In this document: piece after piece, positions 1 through 11,769 of the stretch
Layout of the letters: every line of letters starts with the position of its first letter
How positions within the stretch are numbered: the first letter of the stretch is position 1
DNA from: Branchiostoma floridae
Lineage: Eukaryota; Chordata; Leptocardii; Amphioxiformes; Branchiostomatidae
NCBI RefSeq assembly: GCF_000003815.2
Contig: NC_049992.1
Span: 10,404,755-10,468,754, forward strand
Reading direction: 5' to 3'
Length of the DNA: 64,000 bases
Made by a program: the position numbers and the translations under genes
The notes under the pieces: generated by a model
What the model saw: only the letters and a program-made list of their open reading frames with translations
Databases searched by the model: none
Told to the model about the DNA's origin: nothing

Positions 1-1748
1 TGGAAAACGGGACTACTTTGGGCACCATTTCAGGACATCGTCCTGAAGGTTACATCTTACAGAATTACGATGTTATTCGCAGGATTGTACTAGTACAGCT
101 GTGTACAGATGCTTGACTTTTCACAGTGTTATAAGGTACAGTCGATGCCATAATTGGTGGAAGTACCAAGGAGCTTTTGTATAAAAGCACCTTGGAAGAA
201 CAAAGAACGGCACATAGTTGACTACGCGCCGAAGATATTACTTTACTAAGCCAGTCTAATTTGACAAATAATTCTATACTACAAACTATGGACTACAATC
301 CAATCTCTAAGCTTTGTACCCACCTGCAAGCTAACCAACGAGGAAGCAGAAGAACGCGCGCAGGATCGACAAACAGGAGGGGTTGAAACAGAAGTAATTT
401 ACTAAACGTCAACTGCCTCGTGGTGGAAAAAAAGGCTTCCTTTGTGTTGCAAATTCCAGACAGCCATAAAACGTGTTTGTTTGAACAAAAGCGCACAGCT
501 AGCTGACCCCTACTCTCCAAGCAGAGGTTAATATATAATTATCTGACGTTTTATTTGGCGTTTAAGTCGGGCGTTCTTTTTTGTTTGGAAAAGACGGCTG
601 TCTTTGCGCTACAATTACAAACAGCTACCCTAGGCAAGGGCTTTGTTGCATGAAATAAAAATGTACCCCCCAACTGACATTGTTGCGTCACAAAGGCGGG
701 AAAACAGGCAGTTTCAAAAATATTTATGGGGTTCCATGTCTACGTGTTTTTTTTCAACCTTTCATGGCCGACAGTCTAGCACAGTTTCAAACTTTGAAAC
801 CTTCTATGAAAAGTACGTTATGCATGTGGTATTTTTGCCTCTAATGAACTTTCCTACCAGAATAATACAATGATAATCTTAGCTTTTGGCATATTTGACA
901 GAAGGCAACAGACATTCTGGCCATGCAGCTAAATCCTCTGGTGCATTATTCAGCCCACTAATATTTGCCTTTTTTCTGCTGTAGAGACGACTAGACAACC
1001 ATTTGTTACCCTGGGGGATTCCTTGTCTTTTTGACTAATGCAAATTGAAGTAATCGTTTATTCCGAACATAAACAACTTCTGAGCATTCATTATAGAATA
1101 ACATATTTCACTAAATACATGAAATGCAAAATGAAGTAAAAAACTTAATTATACTAGCCTGATTTATTCGCGCTTCTCAGGCCCGTCGTACATTGCCGCG
1201 CCTATCCGCGGGGAGGAGGCTACAAGCTCCGGATAGCGGAGTTTGCGTTACACAGACTTGCCAGGTGGAAAACCACATGTCAACATGACAGATTATTAGT
1301 AACAAAACACGTTTTTTTGCTTTATCATTATACATGTATAATTCCCACTAGTAATATTGTTGTCAGCTTTATCACTGTCAGCCTAAAACTGGGAGCCTAT
1401 ACCCGGAATAGAATCAGATACATTTAATACAATGGTTATCTGAGATACTTGTTTCAGATCGGTAGATGACATGTATCAGCAAACTATGTCACTAAACATT
1501 TCTATTTGTGGAATTTTCTGAAAAATAAACATTAATTGTTTCTAAATACTATAATAACGTGATAAAATTTAAAAAGTGTAAGAAAGAACCTTGAAGTGAA
1601 AACTTGTCTTAACATATGTACAAATGTATAAACACCAATCCAGTACCTATTGTGTTGAAAACTACCACTTAAACCATTACTACAAATACATGTACACATG
1701 TAAATCTAGATCTAACTAACAACAATATGTAACTGACTAATCTTTGTT
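1..1748. other. Downstream flank of the zinc-finger gene, no gene recognised
   Basis: No convincing coding region was seen; the few short ORFs lack domains and splice context. The stretch may include the 3' untranslated region of the minus-strand zinc-finger gene: AATAAA motifs read on the minus strand occur at about 1057-1062 and 1163-1168, roughly 800-900 bases beyond its stop. Bases about 410-512 resemble 5339-5455 (shared stretches around gccataaaac and agctgacccc), so they look like two copies of a diverged repeat. Confidence 0.4.
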
Positions 1749-1959
1749 TTAGAATATCAGGTTTTCAAAACTCCCACAAGATGACTCTCTATGAGAGTGT
1801 GATGCACTTGAGGCTCTGTGAGTCCTCAGGCGAGTCTTCAGATTACCTCTCTGGCTAAACTGCCTGCTGCATTTCTCACACCTGTACTATGGCTTCTTCA
1901 TCCTCAGAATACATAGTTGACTAAATTATCTACTGCATACCTCACATCTGTAGGGTTTG
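1749..1959 (-). pseudogene. Two decayed C2H2 fingers behind the stop codon of the zinc-finger gene
   Basis: In the reading frame shifted relative to the upstream ORF, the sequence after the TGA still reads as zinc-finger code. A linker-like TGDKPYRCEVCSR is followed by an in-frame TAA, then FSQLCILRMKKP, another stop, then YRCEKCSRQFSQRGNLKTRL. The first relic has lost its histidine pair and the second has arginine in place of the first histidine. A small insertion in the HTG linker (ACAGCCGGTTGAC where other linkers read ACAGGTGAC) causes the shift and makes the present stop. The intact protein therefore seems to derive from an array with at least two more fingers. Confidence 0.7.
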
Positions 1960-3042
1960 TCAACCGGCTGTATGTGTTTGCATGTGAGTCTTCAGCTGAG
2001 CCTTCTGACTGAACTGCTTATCACACACTTCACACTTGTAGGGTTTTTCTCCTGAATGGGTTCTCTTGTGTGCATTCAAAACTGCTCGATAACTGAATTG
2101 CTTGCTGCATTCCTCACATTTGTAAGGTTTTTCACCTGTGTGAGTCCTCATGTGAATCTTCAGATTACCTCTCTGGCTTAACTGCTTGCCGCACTTCTCA
2201 CATCTGTATGGTTTCTCACCGGTATGCGTTCGAATGTGTGTCTTCAGAGTGTGTGATTCGCTAAATTGTCTACCGCACTCCTCACATTTGTAGGGTTTGT
2301 CACCCGTATGAGTTCGCATGTGAGCCTTCAGTATACCCTGCCGTCGAAACTGTTTAGAACACACCTCACACTTGTAGGGTTTTTCTCCTGAATGGGTTCG
2401 CTTGTGTGCCTTAAAAGCAGCTAGATGACTGAATGGCTTGCTGCATTCCTCACATTTGTAAGGTTTCTCACCTGTGTGAGTCCTTTTGTGCGACAAGAGT
2501 CCAGACGATGAGGTGAACTGCTTGAGGCATTCTTCACATCTGTACGGTTTCTCTCCAGTATGAGTTCTCATGTGCTGCTTTAGAGAACCCAGCCGACTGA
2601 ACTGTCTGCTGCACCGCTCACACATGTAAGGTTTCTCACCTGTGTGAGTACGTATGTGGTCCCTCAGGTCGCCCTGATCACTGAACCGCTTGCTGCATTC
2701 CTCACACTTGTAAGGTTTCTCACCCGTGTGTGTCCGCATGTGAGTTTTTAAATGACACAGCCTACTGAACTGCTTGCTGCATCTCCCACACACAAAGGGC
2801 TTTTCACCTGTGTGAGTTTTCTTGTGTCTCGTCAAGGAACCTAGCTGACTGAATAGCTTACTGCACTCCTCACACTTGTAGGGCTTCTCACCTGTGTGAG
2901 TAACCCTGTGATTCTGCAGATTGCTCAGCTCAGTGAACCGTTTGTTGCACTCCTCACACTGAAAGGGTTTATTGGCAATCAAGCGCAAGTCTTCCTGTGA
3001 TAGTCTTTCACCATCTTCGAATCCAATGCCATTTGTTGTCAT
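1960..3042 (-). CDS. C2H2 zinc-finger protein with 12 tandem fingers
   Basis: Encodes 12 consecutive Krueppel-type C2H2 fingers (C-x2-C-x12-H-x3-H) joined by TGEKP or close variants; such arrays usually bind DNA in the nucleus. The start at 3042 (protein MTTNGIGFEDGERL...) gives 360 residues: a short acidic N-terminus of about 25 residues with no KRAB, BTB, SCAN or SET domain, then fingers to the C-terminus. The open frame extends to an ATG at 3237, but those 65 extra residues come largely from transposon DNA: the outermost ATG lies in the terminal repeat of a piggyBac-like element and the next 40 or so codons in a dispersed MITE. I therefore prefer 3042, although an unseen spliced upstream exon is possible. 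Finger-tip residues differ between fingers, so this is not a recently homogenised array. The stop arises from a frameshift in a former linker. Orthology cannot be assigned; lancelets carry many lineage-specific genes of this class. Confidence 0.85.
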   Translation of the reverse strand: MTTNGIGFEDGERLSQEDLRLIANKPFQCEECNKRFTELSNLQNHRVTHTGEKPYKCEECSKLFSQLGSLTRHKKTHTGEKPFVCGRCSKQFSRLCHLKTHMRTHTGEKPYKCEECSKRFSDQGDLRDHIRTHTGEKPYMCERCSRQFSRLGSLKQHMRTHTGEKPYRCEECLKQFTSSSGLLSHKRTHTGEKPYKCEECSKPFSHLAAFKAHKRTHSGEKPYKCEVCSKQFRRQGILKAHMRTHTGDKPYKCEECGRQFSESHTLKTHIRTHTGEKPYRCEKCGKQLSQRGNLKIHMRTHTGEKPYKCEECSKQFSYRAVLNAHKRTHSGEKPYKCEVCDKQFSQKAQLKTHMQTHTAG

Positions 3043-3224
3043 AGTGTCGATAGCTAGAGCCACTTCTGTAATGAACCATTGAGAGGCACTTTGATTATCG
3101 TGATATAAGGATTTACAGTAAATGCATTTAAGGTTGCTAGGATTCAAATTCGCGGTAGCAGAAAACAGGACTTTTCCCGTTGGTTTTAAGTTTGCGGCAG
3201 CACCATGCAAGTTGTAGTCTCTAA

Positions 3225-3235
3225 CATGCATTGGC

Positions 3236-3306
<71 letters not shown>

Positions 3307-4172
3307 CCGGTCATAAGCCTTATACCGGTCGATTAAAAATAGTGGAACTTAAAGAGATCTACACATGCAACAATAGTTATTTCTGAGGTATGCACACTTC
3401 AGACGTCTAGGTGTCCAATACATAATTTACAAAGCATCGATAACAATGCATTCGAAGACAACAAGGCCAAAAGTTTTCAGGTCATTTTCGGGGCAGGCGA
3501 GCTCGTCGTGGGACAAACACACTGTCACGTTCATCGCCAGATTTGTACATAATAATCACATGTGCTCAGGGCACAAGACGAGCATGATTCAACAGCAATC
3601 TTGAATTTCTTTTGGTGACCTACAACTCGTGTAAAAGTGTGAGGAACCGTTGCATAATAGCCCGGATCTACGGCTGAATGGGTCAAATTGAACGTACGCC
3701 GCCATTTTCCCGCCATTTTTAATGCTACGGCCAGCAGTAAAGTTTTACGTCATAGCGGTTGTCACGGACCAAAATTAAATGAAAATTCTTGTCAGTATAC
3801 GCCCATTTTCTCATGACTTTTTGTATGCTCATGCAGATTTTTGTTTTGTGCAACTACTAACAGGAAAGAAAGGAACAACAGAGGATGAATAAAGGTACAT
3901 AGCGGCAGTTAATTGTGCCGTGTTTCGTTCGACCGGTATAGTGCACCCCCTTCCAACCACGCGCCCGTTCTCCGTGCAATTCCGCGGTGTGTTCCAATTA
4001 CGATATTATGTTTTTAGCAGGACCAGAGAGACAAAATAATTTACACAGAAGAAGTGGCAAAGGTAAGCTGTAACAGCAACATGTAACTGGAGAAAATGAT
4101 GCGTTGATCATTTGCCAAATTAGCATTGCTTGAGAAATTGCAGTAAACCGACCGGTATTATGCCAATGGATG
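3225..4172. mobile_element. piggyBac-like non-autonomous DNA transposon inserted at TTAA
   Basis: The right end, read inward, is CATCCATTGGCATAATACCGGTC-like (first 13 bases CATCCATTGGCAT), and the left end is CATGCATTGGCATAATA followed by an AT run and then ACCGGTC. The flanks are CTAA on the left and TTAA on the right, which fits the TTAA target duplication of piggyBac elements with one mutation. No transposase was recognised; the longest internal ORF is 61 codons without a domain. The class assignment rests only on the TTAA flanks and terminal repeats. Confidence 0.6.
3238..3304. repeat. (AT)n microsatellite inside a transposon terminal repeat
   Basis: About 65 bases of pure AT dinucleotide separate ATTGGCATAAT from ATACCGGTC. 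The uninterrupted version of this terminal repeat at the other end of the element has no AT run, so the microsatellite grew inside the terminal repeat after insertion. Confidence 0.9.
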
Positions 4173-4279
4173 TTAACTATCATGCAAAAATGTTTGTGGT
4201 GGTTTTGAGTTTGTGGTGAAGCGGCCAACGCGAAAACCGCGAACATAAACCACCAGAACATTTCTGCATTTACAGTATA

Positions 4280-5727
4280 TAATTTACTGCACTGATTGTT
4301 GATCAACAAGACACAGACTAAACACAAATATAAAGTTCTTAAGTCCTTCCACCTTACCCGATCCTACCCTTCTGATTGACATCATTTCGTTTTCGGGGTG
4401 TGGCTGGTGGGACTTTGTTGTATTATACAGTACATTTGGACTTTGTTCTATAGTACTGATTGGGGGAGTAACCATAAAACAAGATTTTACCATGGTCAAT
4501 ATTGACAGACGTCAATTTGGGATTTATAAGGTTTTACCATAATGCTATAAATGCAGAAATGTTTGCGGTAGTTTTATGTTCGTGGTTTTTGTGGTGTTTA
4601 CTTCACTGCGAACTTGAAACCACTGCAAACATTTTTTCCATTATAGTATGTGACTACAGCCTATGGCGCTACCACGAAGACTCTACTTTCCTGCTACCGC
4701 GAAATTTCAAATCCCCGCAAACTTAGATGCATTTACAGTAACGCAAGACTTTATATTGGTCAATATTGACTGATGTCAATTGGGGGGTGTAATACAGGGT
4801 TTACAATGAGGTTTCTATAACCTCCTTGGTTTTACCATGGTTGAATATTGACCGACATCATGGAGGCCAATACGGGGGTGGGGGTTGACTGTGGCTAATT
4901 TTATCTTGTGACCTACGAAGACCCTTCATTTTTGTGAACACAAGATATTAACATTATCTTATCAACTGGAACTTCGTAATGGGGTTATCGATATCAATGA
5001 TGTTAAAGAGGTTTTAGACCGAACCACCACGGGATTTTGGGATTTCGCGCAATTAACAGAAGTTTCTTATCCGTTTACGATTATCCGTTGTGCAATTAAC
5101 TGGCTTCTACTGTATATAACGTTCTTTGTCAAACAATACACTTCTGACCGCCGAAGACACTACTCCACTAGCTGCTGGTCTAATCTGGCACACAACGCTT
5201 TGTATAACGTTACAAATGCTGCTAAATGTTACGTTGAAACGTTCGTACTCACCGCAAGCTAATCAACTTCAATGCAAAAGCGTTTCAGATCAAATAAACC
5301 GGTGGGGTTTGATGTTCGATGCAGAGATTTTCGAGACCCAGCCGCCTTGTGGTGGGTGAGAGAGAAAAGATGCAGGCATTTCTTTGTTTTTCAGACTGCC
5401 ATAAAACTTGTTTTTGAACCAACCCGCGCACAGCGCACAATCAGCTGACCCCGTGAGGTCACGACACCGCGGGAAAATTGGGCTGTTCCAAACCATTTAG
5501 GAGGGTCAACGTCTGTAACACTCGATTTTAATTCTCCTTTACACCACAGTTCAAAACATTTTACCCTATTACTAAACGTATTTTACTTATAATATTATAT
5601 TTATATTTAGAAAATGTACACTAAATGAAAGCATTTGTTATGACAGTGCATATTACCAAAGTGTTACACCCTCTAGTCTATCATTTTGAAAGTAGTCCAA
5701 ACCCGGTCCTGCTGTGCGAAATCCAAG
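4280..5727. repeat. Repeat-rich spacer with a second MITE copy
   Basis: Bases 4541-4741 are a full copy of the TACTGTAAATGCA MITE in the opposite orientation to the one at 13622. Three diverged copies of a motif around tcaatattgac(a/t)gacgtcaatt occur near 4495, 4760 and 4845. Bases 5339-5455 resemble 410-512. No gene was recognised here. Confidence 0.6.
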
Positions 5728-8700
5728 ATGGCGCTGTCCTGTCTGAAAATTTCGTTGGGACGGGCTTTGGCGGTACGGCCGTTGATACAGGTATCTAAAG
5801 TGTATTTTGGTACCACAAGAGCGTGGATTGGGCCCATGTGCAATGGGCGTATGGGGTGTTATATGCTGACACTACTCACAGCATGCCCCACGCCAGACAG
5901 TTACACTACATGTAGCGTAACAGGTTGCACGGAAATTTACCGTTGGGGGCGTGTCAAACAATTTAAGTCTGGTGTACAAAATTTTAGGATTTAGAAAATC
6001 AGACCACAATCATAATGGACCTCTGCTCTGCTCTTTTTGAACTTTCAAGAAAGAAAACGGTTAAAACTTGGTGGGGTCTATGATAGTTAGAAAAAAGTAT
6101 TGTATATCCTTGTTGCCCCCCTCCCCCTTTCTTTTATAAACATCTTTTGACCCACCTTACCCCACGCTCCATGGTTATACTTACTGGTATTATGCAGCTA
6201 TTAAGAGGGTAATAAATGAGAGCATATGTTAATGATTATGAATGACTTGACAATAATGATGCCAAAATGTCAGAACCTCGAATATGTGAATGCCTGATAT
6301 AGTAGACATCAGTGTTCTCACTAGGATTCGCTGGTTGAAATATTATATGTGCAGCATAGTAGCCCAAATCACAGTATGGGGTATCCAAATCACAGCAAAG
6401 GGGCCCTTTTTTATGCTGAAAAAGCCTGGTGAGAACACTGGACATCACTGGCATTATTTCTCAGGCACATACTATTAAGTTGTGGGTAATTTAGGATGGA
6501 GGGTTGATGGTATTGTTACTGTTCCCGAAATGGCATACATTTGTATATCAATTGATATGAATTAACCTGTAGATTTTCCTCTTGTTTAGGTTTACAGGCC
6601 AAGTCCAAGATACAACCTAGTATTCTTACAGTACAGCACATCACCTGACAAGGGGAAAGACACAAAGAAAGATACTAAGTTCCAGTCCTCAGAAAGCCTT
6701 TCTGGATACTTTGACAAAGGCAGTTCCCAGCAAGCTGGCAGCAGTGCACAGCAACCTGACAGCACTAAACAGCAACCTGACAGCAAGCCATCTTTAGGAA
6801 CAACAGCAGACAAAAGTCAAGACTCCACAGCAAAAATCCCAGAGTCAAAAGCTGTACCTGATGCAGATCCTCCGGGGAAACCACCAGCTGATGAGATACC
6901 TGCTGAAGTACCCCCCTCCGCCGTTCCCCCACCCCCTCCAGCCAAGCCCCCCGCCCCCCAGATCCAGCTGTCCCGGCCTGAGCTGACCAAGGAGGAGCTG
7001 TCCCGGCTGGTGCTGCGTCAGGACGAGTATGTGGAACGGTTCATCCCCATCACCCGCCGCTCGCTCATCCAGCACCTGGTCCAGCACCCCGGCCTGCTGA
7101 CCGACAGGGAGAAGGTCAAGTTTGACAAGTTCTTCCAGGCACTGGACAGTGCTGTGGTCACTACCTACCATGGAACACTCACTGAGCTGAAGGTCAGTGT
7201 ATTCCTTAAGGCTACACAGGGCGATAGTTTGAGGTGCATCGGATGCAATGGCCAGTAGCAGATATATACTAGTAAGTGTGGAGAACAAATGATGCCCTGC
7301 CTCAGTGAACACTGATACTAGTATGCGAGGAAGATGATGATGCAACTAAATTGTACAGATACTATGTACATTGCATAAAAAGATGTTGAAAGAGGGCTGT
7401 TATATGATTAGGCAAGATTCAAAAGCTTCAATTAGATTACTAGTAGATACATGTATAATAACTTATATTATAAACAGCTTATGTACAGGTTGGATACATG
7501 ACCATTATACTAGGAAAATATGACATACATATGTATGCCCTATCTTGAAAGATTAATGTTAAGTTCATATGACCAATTGAAATGTAATTATTTCATCAAT
7601 TATGTCTTAAGCAAAATCTTAGAAAATAAGAGGGCTGATAAGAAGGTTTGTTTCTTTAGCAATTATGTGCCGGACTGAAGTGGTCATAACCTTATTCTAT
7701 TTTTCTCTCATCAGGCTCTTTTTGACCCCCTAAACCCTGACAAAGACACGATCAGCACGCGGCAGTGGAACCGTAAGGAGCGTGCGGAGAACGAGTTCTG
7801 GCTACTGCAGAAGCTGGCCATCGTCATGGAGAAGGCAAACTTCCACGAGTTACCCAAACCTGTGGTGGAGGTGGCCCTACAGGAGCATCAAGCAGGGGAT
7901 GGAGTCATGGTGAGTACATGTACATACAGGGGTAAAAATACTGGGTACATACAAACATTTCTGCACCAAAATCAGAGCTGTGTGCCTAACTTTGACTGTG
8001 GGTGCACTAGTGCAACAAGATATTAGTTATGCATACAAAATCTTAGACAACATATTCTTGACAGAAAGTTTTATAACATTTCTTATTATTATTTCTTGTT
8101 TGAAATTTTAAAGCAAAGTGTAGAATTTCAGATTCAAGCTTTGAACAGAAAAGGGGAAGGTATGTCATTTTGTTCTGCTGATAGAGTGAAAAAAAGAGCA
8201 GACTCAGTAGCCATCAGCATATTTGTATATAACATCTATCTTCTCCGTTCATACACGTACAGGTGCGAGTAGATGCCAGCAGGTACGACATCCTTCGCTT
8301 CTGGGCACTCGGTAAGGAGGTGCGTCCGCCCGTCTCAGTCCCTCTGGCCAAGCGTCTGGTCGCTGCCCTCGGGCGTCTCGTCACACGGAGTAAGAAAGTG
8401 GAACCGCAGGCCCAGGAAACTTTCAAGAGGTTAGTGGTGGCTGTCCGGCACACCAAGGACGGGAAACTCACGCTGAAGGCCTTTAAAGACATTCCCATCA
8501 ACGCCTTAGAGCAGGTGTTACCTGAGGCTAAGGTGCGCATGAGCCAGTTCGACCAGGCCTTCCTGTACTTCAGCGTGGGCATCACCAGCCTGGGGATGCT
8601 CATCAAGCTCGTCACCGTCATGGCAGAGTACCAGGTCAACTGGTCGCTCATCGTGGGCGGTGTGTTCGGGCTGATCGCAGCACGCACCTGGTCGTCTTAC

Positions 8701-9827
8701 AAGAACCGGCACATGCGGTACCTGGCGGAGCTGTCGAAGACGCTGTACTACAGGAACATTGCGAACAACAGGGGTCTGCTGACGCTGCTGGTGGATCGGG
8801 CAGAGGACGAGTCGGTGAAGGAAACCCTGCTGGTGTACACCTTCCTCCTCAGCTATCAGTCTCCCAGGGGTCCAGAGTCCAGCACGGGTACAACAAGTGA
8901 GTACAACATCTTTCTATCAAGCAACATTCTTATGTTAATTCAGTAAAAGTACAGTATGTTTGACATGTGGGATGCAGCCACAGGAAAGTGTTCCTTCCAT
9001 GTTGACACTCATGAGCTGTATAAGGTGCAATTCTGCTATCTTGCTCCAGGTGGCACTTGTGAGCTCTGAAGTATTGGAAAGCTGCATTTAAAATGGTAAT
9101 TTAAGCCTACTGTACTGTGGTAAATATACCGCACAGCAAAGTTCTCACTTGTTTTACATAAGTTTGTCATAGTTCAGAGCTCTCTCACTGTTTAAACTCA
9201 TGTTGTGCTGACGGCTACTCACCTGATGATTGAATTAAGTGTCATCAGTGGTCTAAATTTCCCATTCAGTATTACTAGAGTAGTGCTTTTCAAGCTGGCT
9301 TTCCTGAGGATGGATTTTGATGAATTCTCCAAATTCAAAGACCAATAACTTGTCATAGCCGTCAGCAAGACACAAGTTTCAAACAGTAAGACAGCTCTGA
9401 ACTATGATAGACTTGTGTAAAAGAAGTGTTACTTTACTTTGGGTTATTTTTACCATAGTATAGTAGGCTGTTCCATTTTCTTTCCTTTAAGTTTGGAATA
9501 GTGCTATGCTGTTGAATGTTCCCAGGTGGCGCTGCAATAGGAGCCCTGGAGAAGGACATAGAAAAGTGGGTGTTGGAGAAGACTGGCAGCCAGATCAGGT
9601 TCCATGCAGACGAGGCCGTCCAGTTCCTGTCATCCTTCGGAATCCTGAAACAGGAGAACAACCTGCTGAGTGTCGTTCCCCTGGACACCGCCATCGCCTG
9701 TCTCCCATGGCAACCCGTAGGAATGGACAGCAGGTCCGAGGAGTTTGACGTGGAGGAGGGATACGACAGACGACAGGAAAGTAAGGCGGCTGAGCAGCCA
9801 AGAAAAAAATGGTTTGGACTTTTCTAG
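5728..9827 (+). CDS. TMEM143: TMEM143-like mitochondrial membrane protein (DUF3754), five exons
   Basis: Exons are 5728-5790, 6590-7192, 7715-7909, 8263-8896 and 9526-9827; all introns are GT-AG and the phases join (0,0,0,1), giving 598 residues. The start ATG opens MALSCLKISLGRALAVRPL, a basic amphipathic N-terminus typical of mitochondrial import signals. Residues about 68-86 carry QQPDS-type repeats and 110-145 are proline-rich. From about 165 the conserved part begins (DEYVERFIPITRRSL), followed by the DUF3754 region with two hydrophobic segments at about 385-407 and 414-431, then the NNRGLLTLLVDRAEDE motif typical of TMEM143. The last exon holds ILKQENNLLSVVPLD and a basic end PRKKWFGLF. 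The protein is longer than the vertebrate one (about 460 residues), mainly through the low-complexity insert. Its function is not known in detail; mitochondrial location is known for the mammalian protein and inferred here. The family call is from motif recognition, not a search. Confidence 0.88.
6310..6440. mobile_element. Short hAT-like MITE in TMEM143 intron 1
   Basis: The ends are CAGTGTTCTCACTAGG and CCTGGTGAGAACACTG, an inverted repeat of about 16 bases with one mismatch, starting CAGTG as many hAT elements do. The five bases GACAT flank it directly on both sides. No ORF of note. Confidence 0.65.
9104..9469. mobile_element. Foldback (palindromic) element in the last TMEM143 intron
   Basis: The two halves are inverted copies. 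Ends are agcctactgtactgtgg and ccatagtatagtaggct; internal matched blocks include catagttcagagct / agctctgaactatg and gctgacggct / gccgtcagc. RNA across it would form a long imperfect hairpin. No transposase was seen. Confidence 0.75.
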
Positions 9828-10006
9828 GGCATGGAACAGGAAAGACTTGATCTGAATTCTCCTTCATTGTTGCTTTTTGAGGGGATCATTTTTGTAGTTA
9901 ACATAGAATAAGTTTTATATCATGCAAAAGATTACAAAGAGTTCTGGAAATTTGAAAGAATTTGTAAATGTGCCAAAGGTATATCAATTCTGTCAATAAT
10001 GACAGA

Positions 10007-10012
10007 AATAAA
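10007..10012 (+). terminator. Polyadenylation signal of the TMEM143-like gene
   Basis: AATAAA lies about 180 bases after the TAG stop at 9825-9827, with no other plausible gene between. It is the first canonical hexamer downstream. Confidence 0.6.
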
Positions 10013-11769
10013 AAGATGATAATATAAGTAATGTAATGGAAATAGTTATGAGATAGTGTGTACTAAAGATGTGATATCTTTCAGATCAAAGATCTGTCTA
10101 GGTTTGACATGAAGAAGGTGCTGTTCTAAAGAGAAGAATGAATATGCATCTTGTGATGTGTTCATGATGACAATTTATATGCAGCAAATTAGTAAGAGTA
10201 AATTGGTACCTACCGGTATGAATTATTGTGGCTTTGAAGGGTTTGAATAAATTTTGCACCATGTTGTCTTGACCAAACAGAGTGACACTTGTTATTACCT
10301 GCCAGATGATCAACAGATGATCAAAAATGTTTAGATAGGCATTTGTGTACGTTTGTTACACCAATGTTTGACCCTAAAAAAAAACGATGATGATGCTTTT
10401 GATGTGCTGAAGCTTAACACAGTACAGTGAAAATTCTGACCCACGAGTCTTGAATTTTACAGTTTTACTTCGGCAGAACATTACAGTGATACAGAGTGAC
10501 CAGCTTCCAGACATTCAGTGTGTATTTATGGTGGTTTATATACATTTCACTCATATATAAGTTCACTTGAATATTGAGTTACAGTTCTGTGCTAGTAGTC
10601 TTGCAACATGTTTACAACAATGAGGAAAATTGCAGTCAATTGAAATTTTATGCCGTTCTTGAACCTTTGACCTCCCCTCAACTTAAATCCCACATTCTAT
10701 TCCTATCAGACCCGTGTCTTGTGATCGTATAGTGGCTAACAGACCTGCTTCTGGACCAAATTGTTGTGGATTCAATGCCATTTATATATATATATTGGTA
10801 TGTTGAACCATGATTTTTACAATGCTGGGGATGATTGTCGACTTTTGTCGTCCTCCCATATAAAATAAGACTCTTTGCCATAACATTAGTTTTTCCACAT
10901 ACTTTATAAGAGGAGTGCATTTAGGGGAAAGTCTTGATGTTCAACAGTCAGTGTAAGCAATGAGGTCCTTACATATAGCTGGTGAATCATCATTTGGTGG
11001 TTTACTGGTATACAGTCAAACCTGTATTAGGGGCCACCTCTACAGAGGGGCCACCTGTCCATAGTGGCCACTTTTTGTCGGTCCCTTGGGTATTTTATCT
11101 ACAAGTTACCACCTCTATACAGAGGCCACCTGTCTATAGTGGCCAAATTTGTCCAGTCCCTTGAGTGGCCGCTATAGACAGGTTTGACTGTATATGATGT
11201 ACAGCTATAGATACAATATAACGTTACAGATCTGTTATTAACACCTGTTTTTAGACTGTTATCAGTACATAACAGACATCTAATGTCTTATTTCCTGGAA
11301 GACACAACAGTTTTCTGGACCTTACTTTAAGGCACTCCACTAGTCAGCTGAACATCACTGTCACAGGATACAGTATCTGTATGTACATTTACATTTACAT
11401 GTAGTGCACTGGTCACAAGACTTGCTTTCTGGTGTTGGATATAGATTTTTTGGTGCCACACATGTATAGCCTCCACCAGGCCTTCCTACATGGGCACGGG
11501 GATCGTAGAATTCATTTAAAAAATTGGGAAAATGGCCAGGGGAGTCAGTCCACACTAAGATTAATGTTTCCCCTCCCGTGAAATCCTCTGGTGGCAAATC
11601 GTTCTCCCCATAATAGCCATGGTAGTCATTCTGGTTATGATCTTGTAGTAAGGAGCTAATGTCATTGACCCTTATATAATTGGCCTTAAATGTCCAAAAG
11701 ACAATTACACCACATTAACATACTGCAAGTGCAGGTGACATAGGTCTGACTCTGAAATCTGTCATTTCA
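10013..11769. other. Convergent intergenic spacer between TMEM143 and the glycine receptor gene
   Basis: The two genes converge here, so the right part may contain the 3' untranslated region of the glycine receptor. No gene was recognised; a 78-codon minus-strand ORF at 11361-11597 has no domain. The clear structure is the MITE at 11011-11192. Confidence 0.4.
11011..11192. mobile_element. MITE with TACAGTCAAACCTGT terminal repeats and internal tandem units
   Basis: The ends are TACAGTCAAACCTGT and ACAGGTTTGACTGTA. Inside are two to three diverged copies of a unit around acagaggccacctgtctatagtggcca, which is related to the inner part of the terminal repeat. No coding capacity. Confidence 0.8.

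Larger units (their letters stand above)
3112..4279 (+). mobile_element. MITE copy split by a piggyBac-like insertion
   Basis: Bases 3112-3224 match the first half, and 4173-4279 the second half, of the roughly 210-bp MITE seen complete at 13622-13832 (ends TACTGTAAATGCA / TGCATTTACAGTA). Both pieces have the same orientation. When joined at the TTAA they align with the intact copy, which reads TTTA there. The first half also supplies codons 5 to about 45 of the longest zinc-finger ORF. Confidence 0.75.

Noticed and set aside
6845-7345. Minus-strand ORF of 166 codons
   Set aside because: It overlaps the proline-rich exon of TMEM143 in antisense; glycine-rich low-complexity product with no domain.
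8214-8687. Minus-strand ORF of 157 codons
   Set aside because: It is the mirror of TMEM143 exon 4, whose frame, splice sites and motifs are clear on the plus strand.
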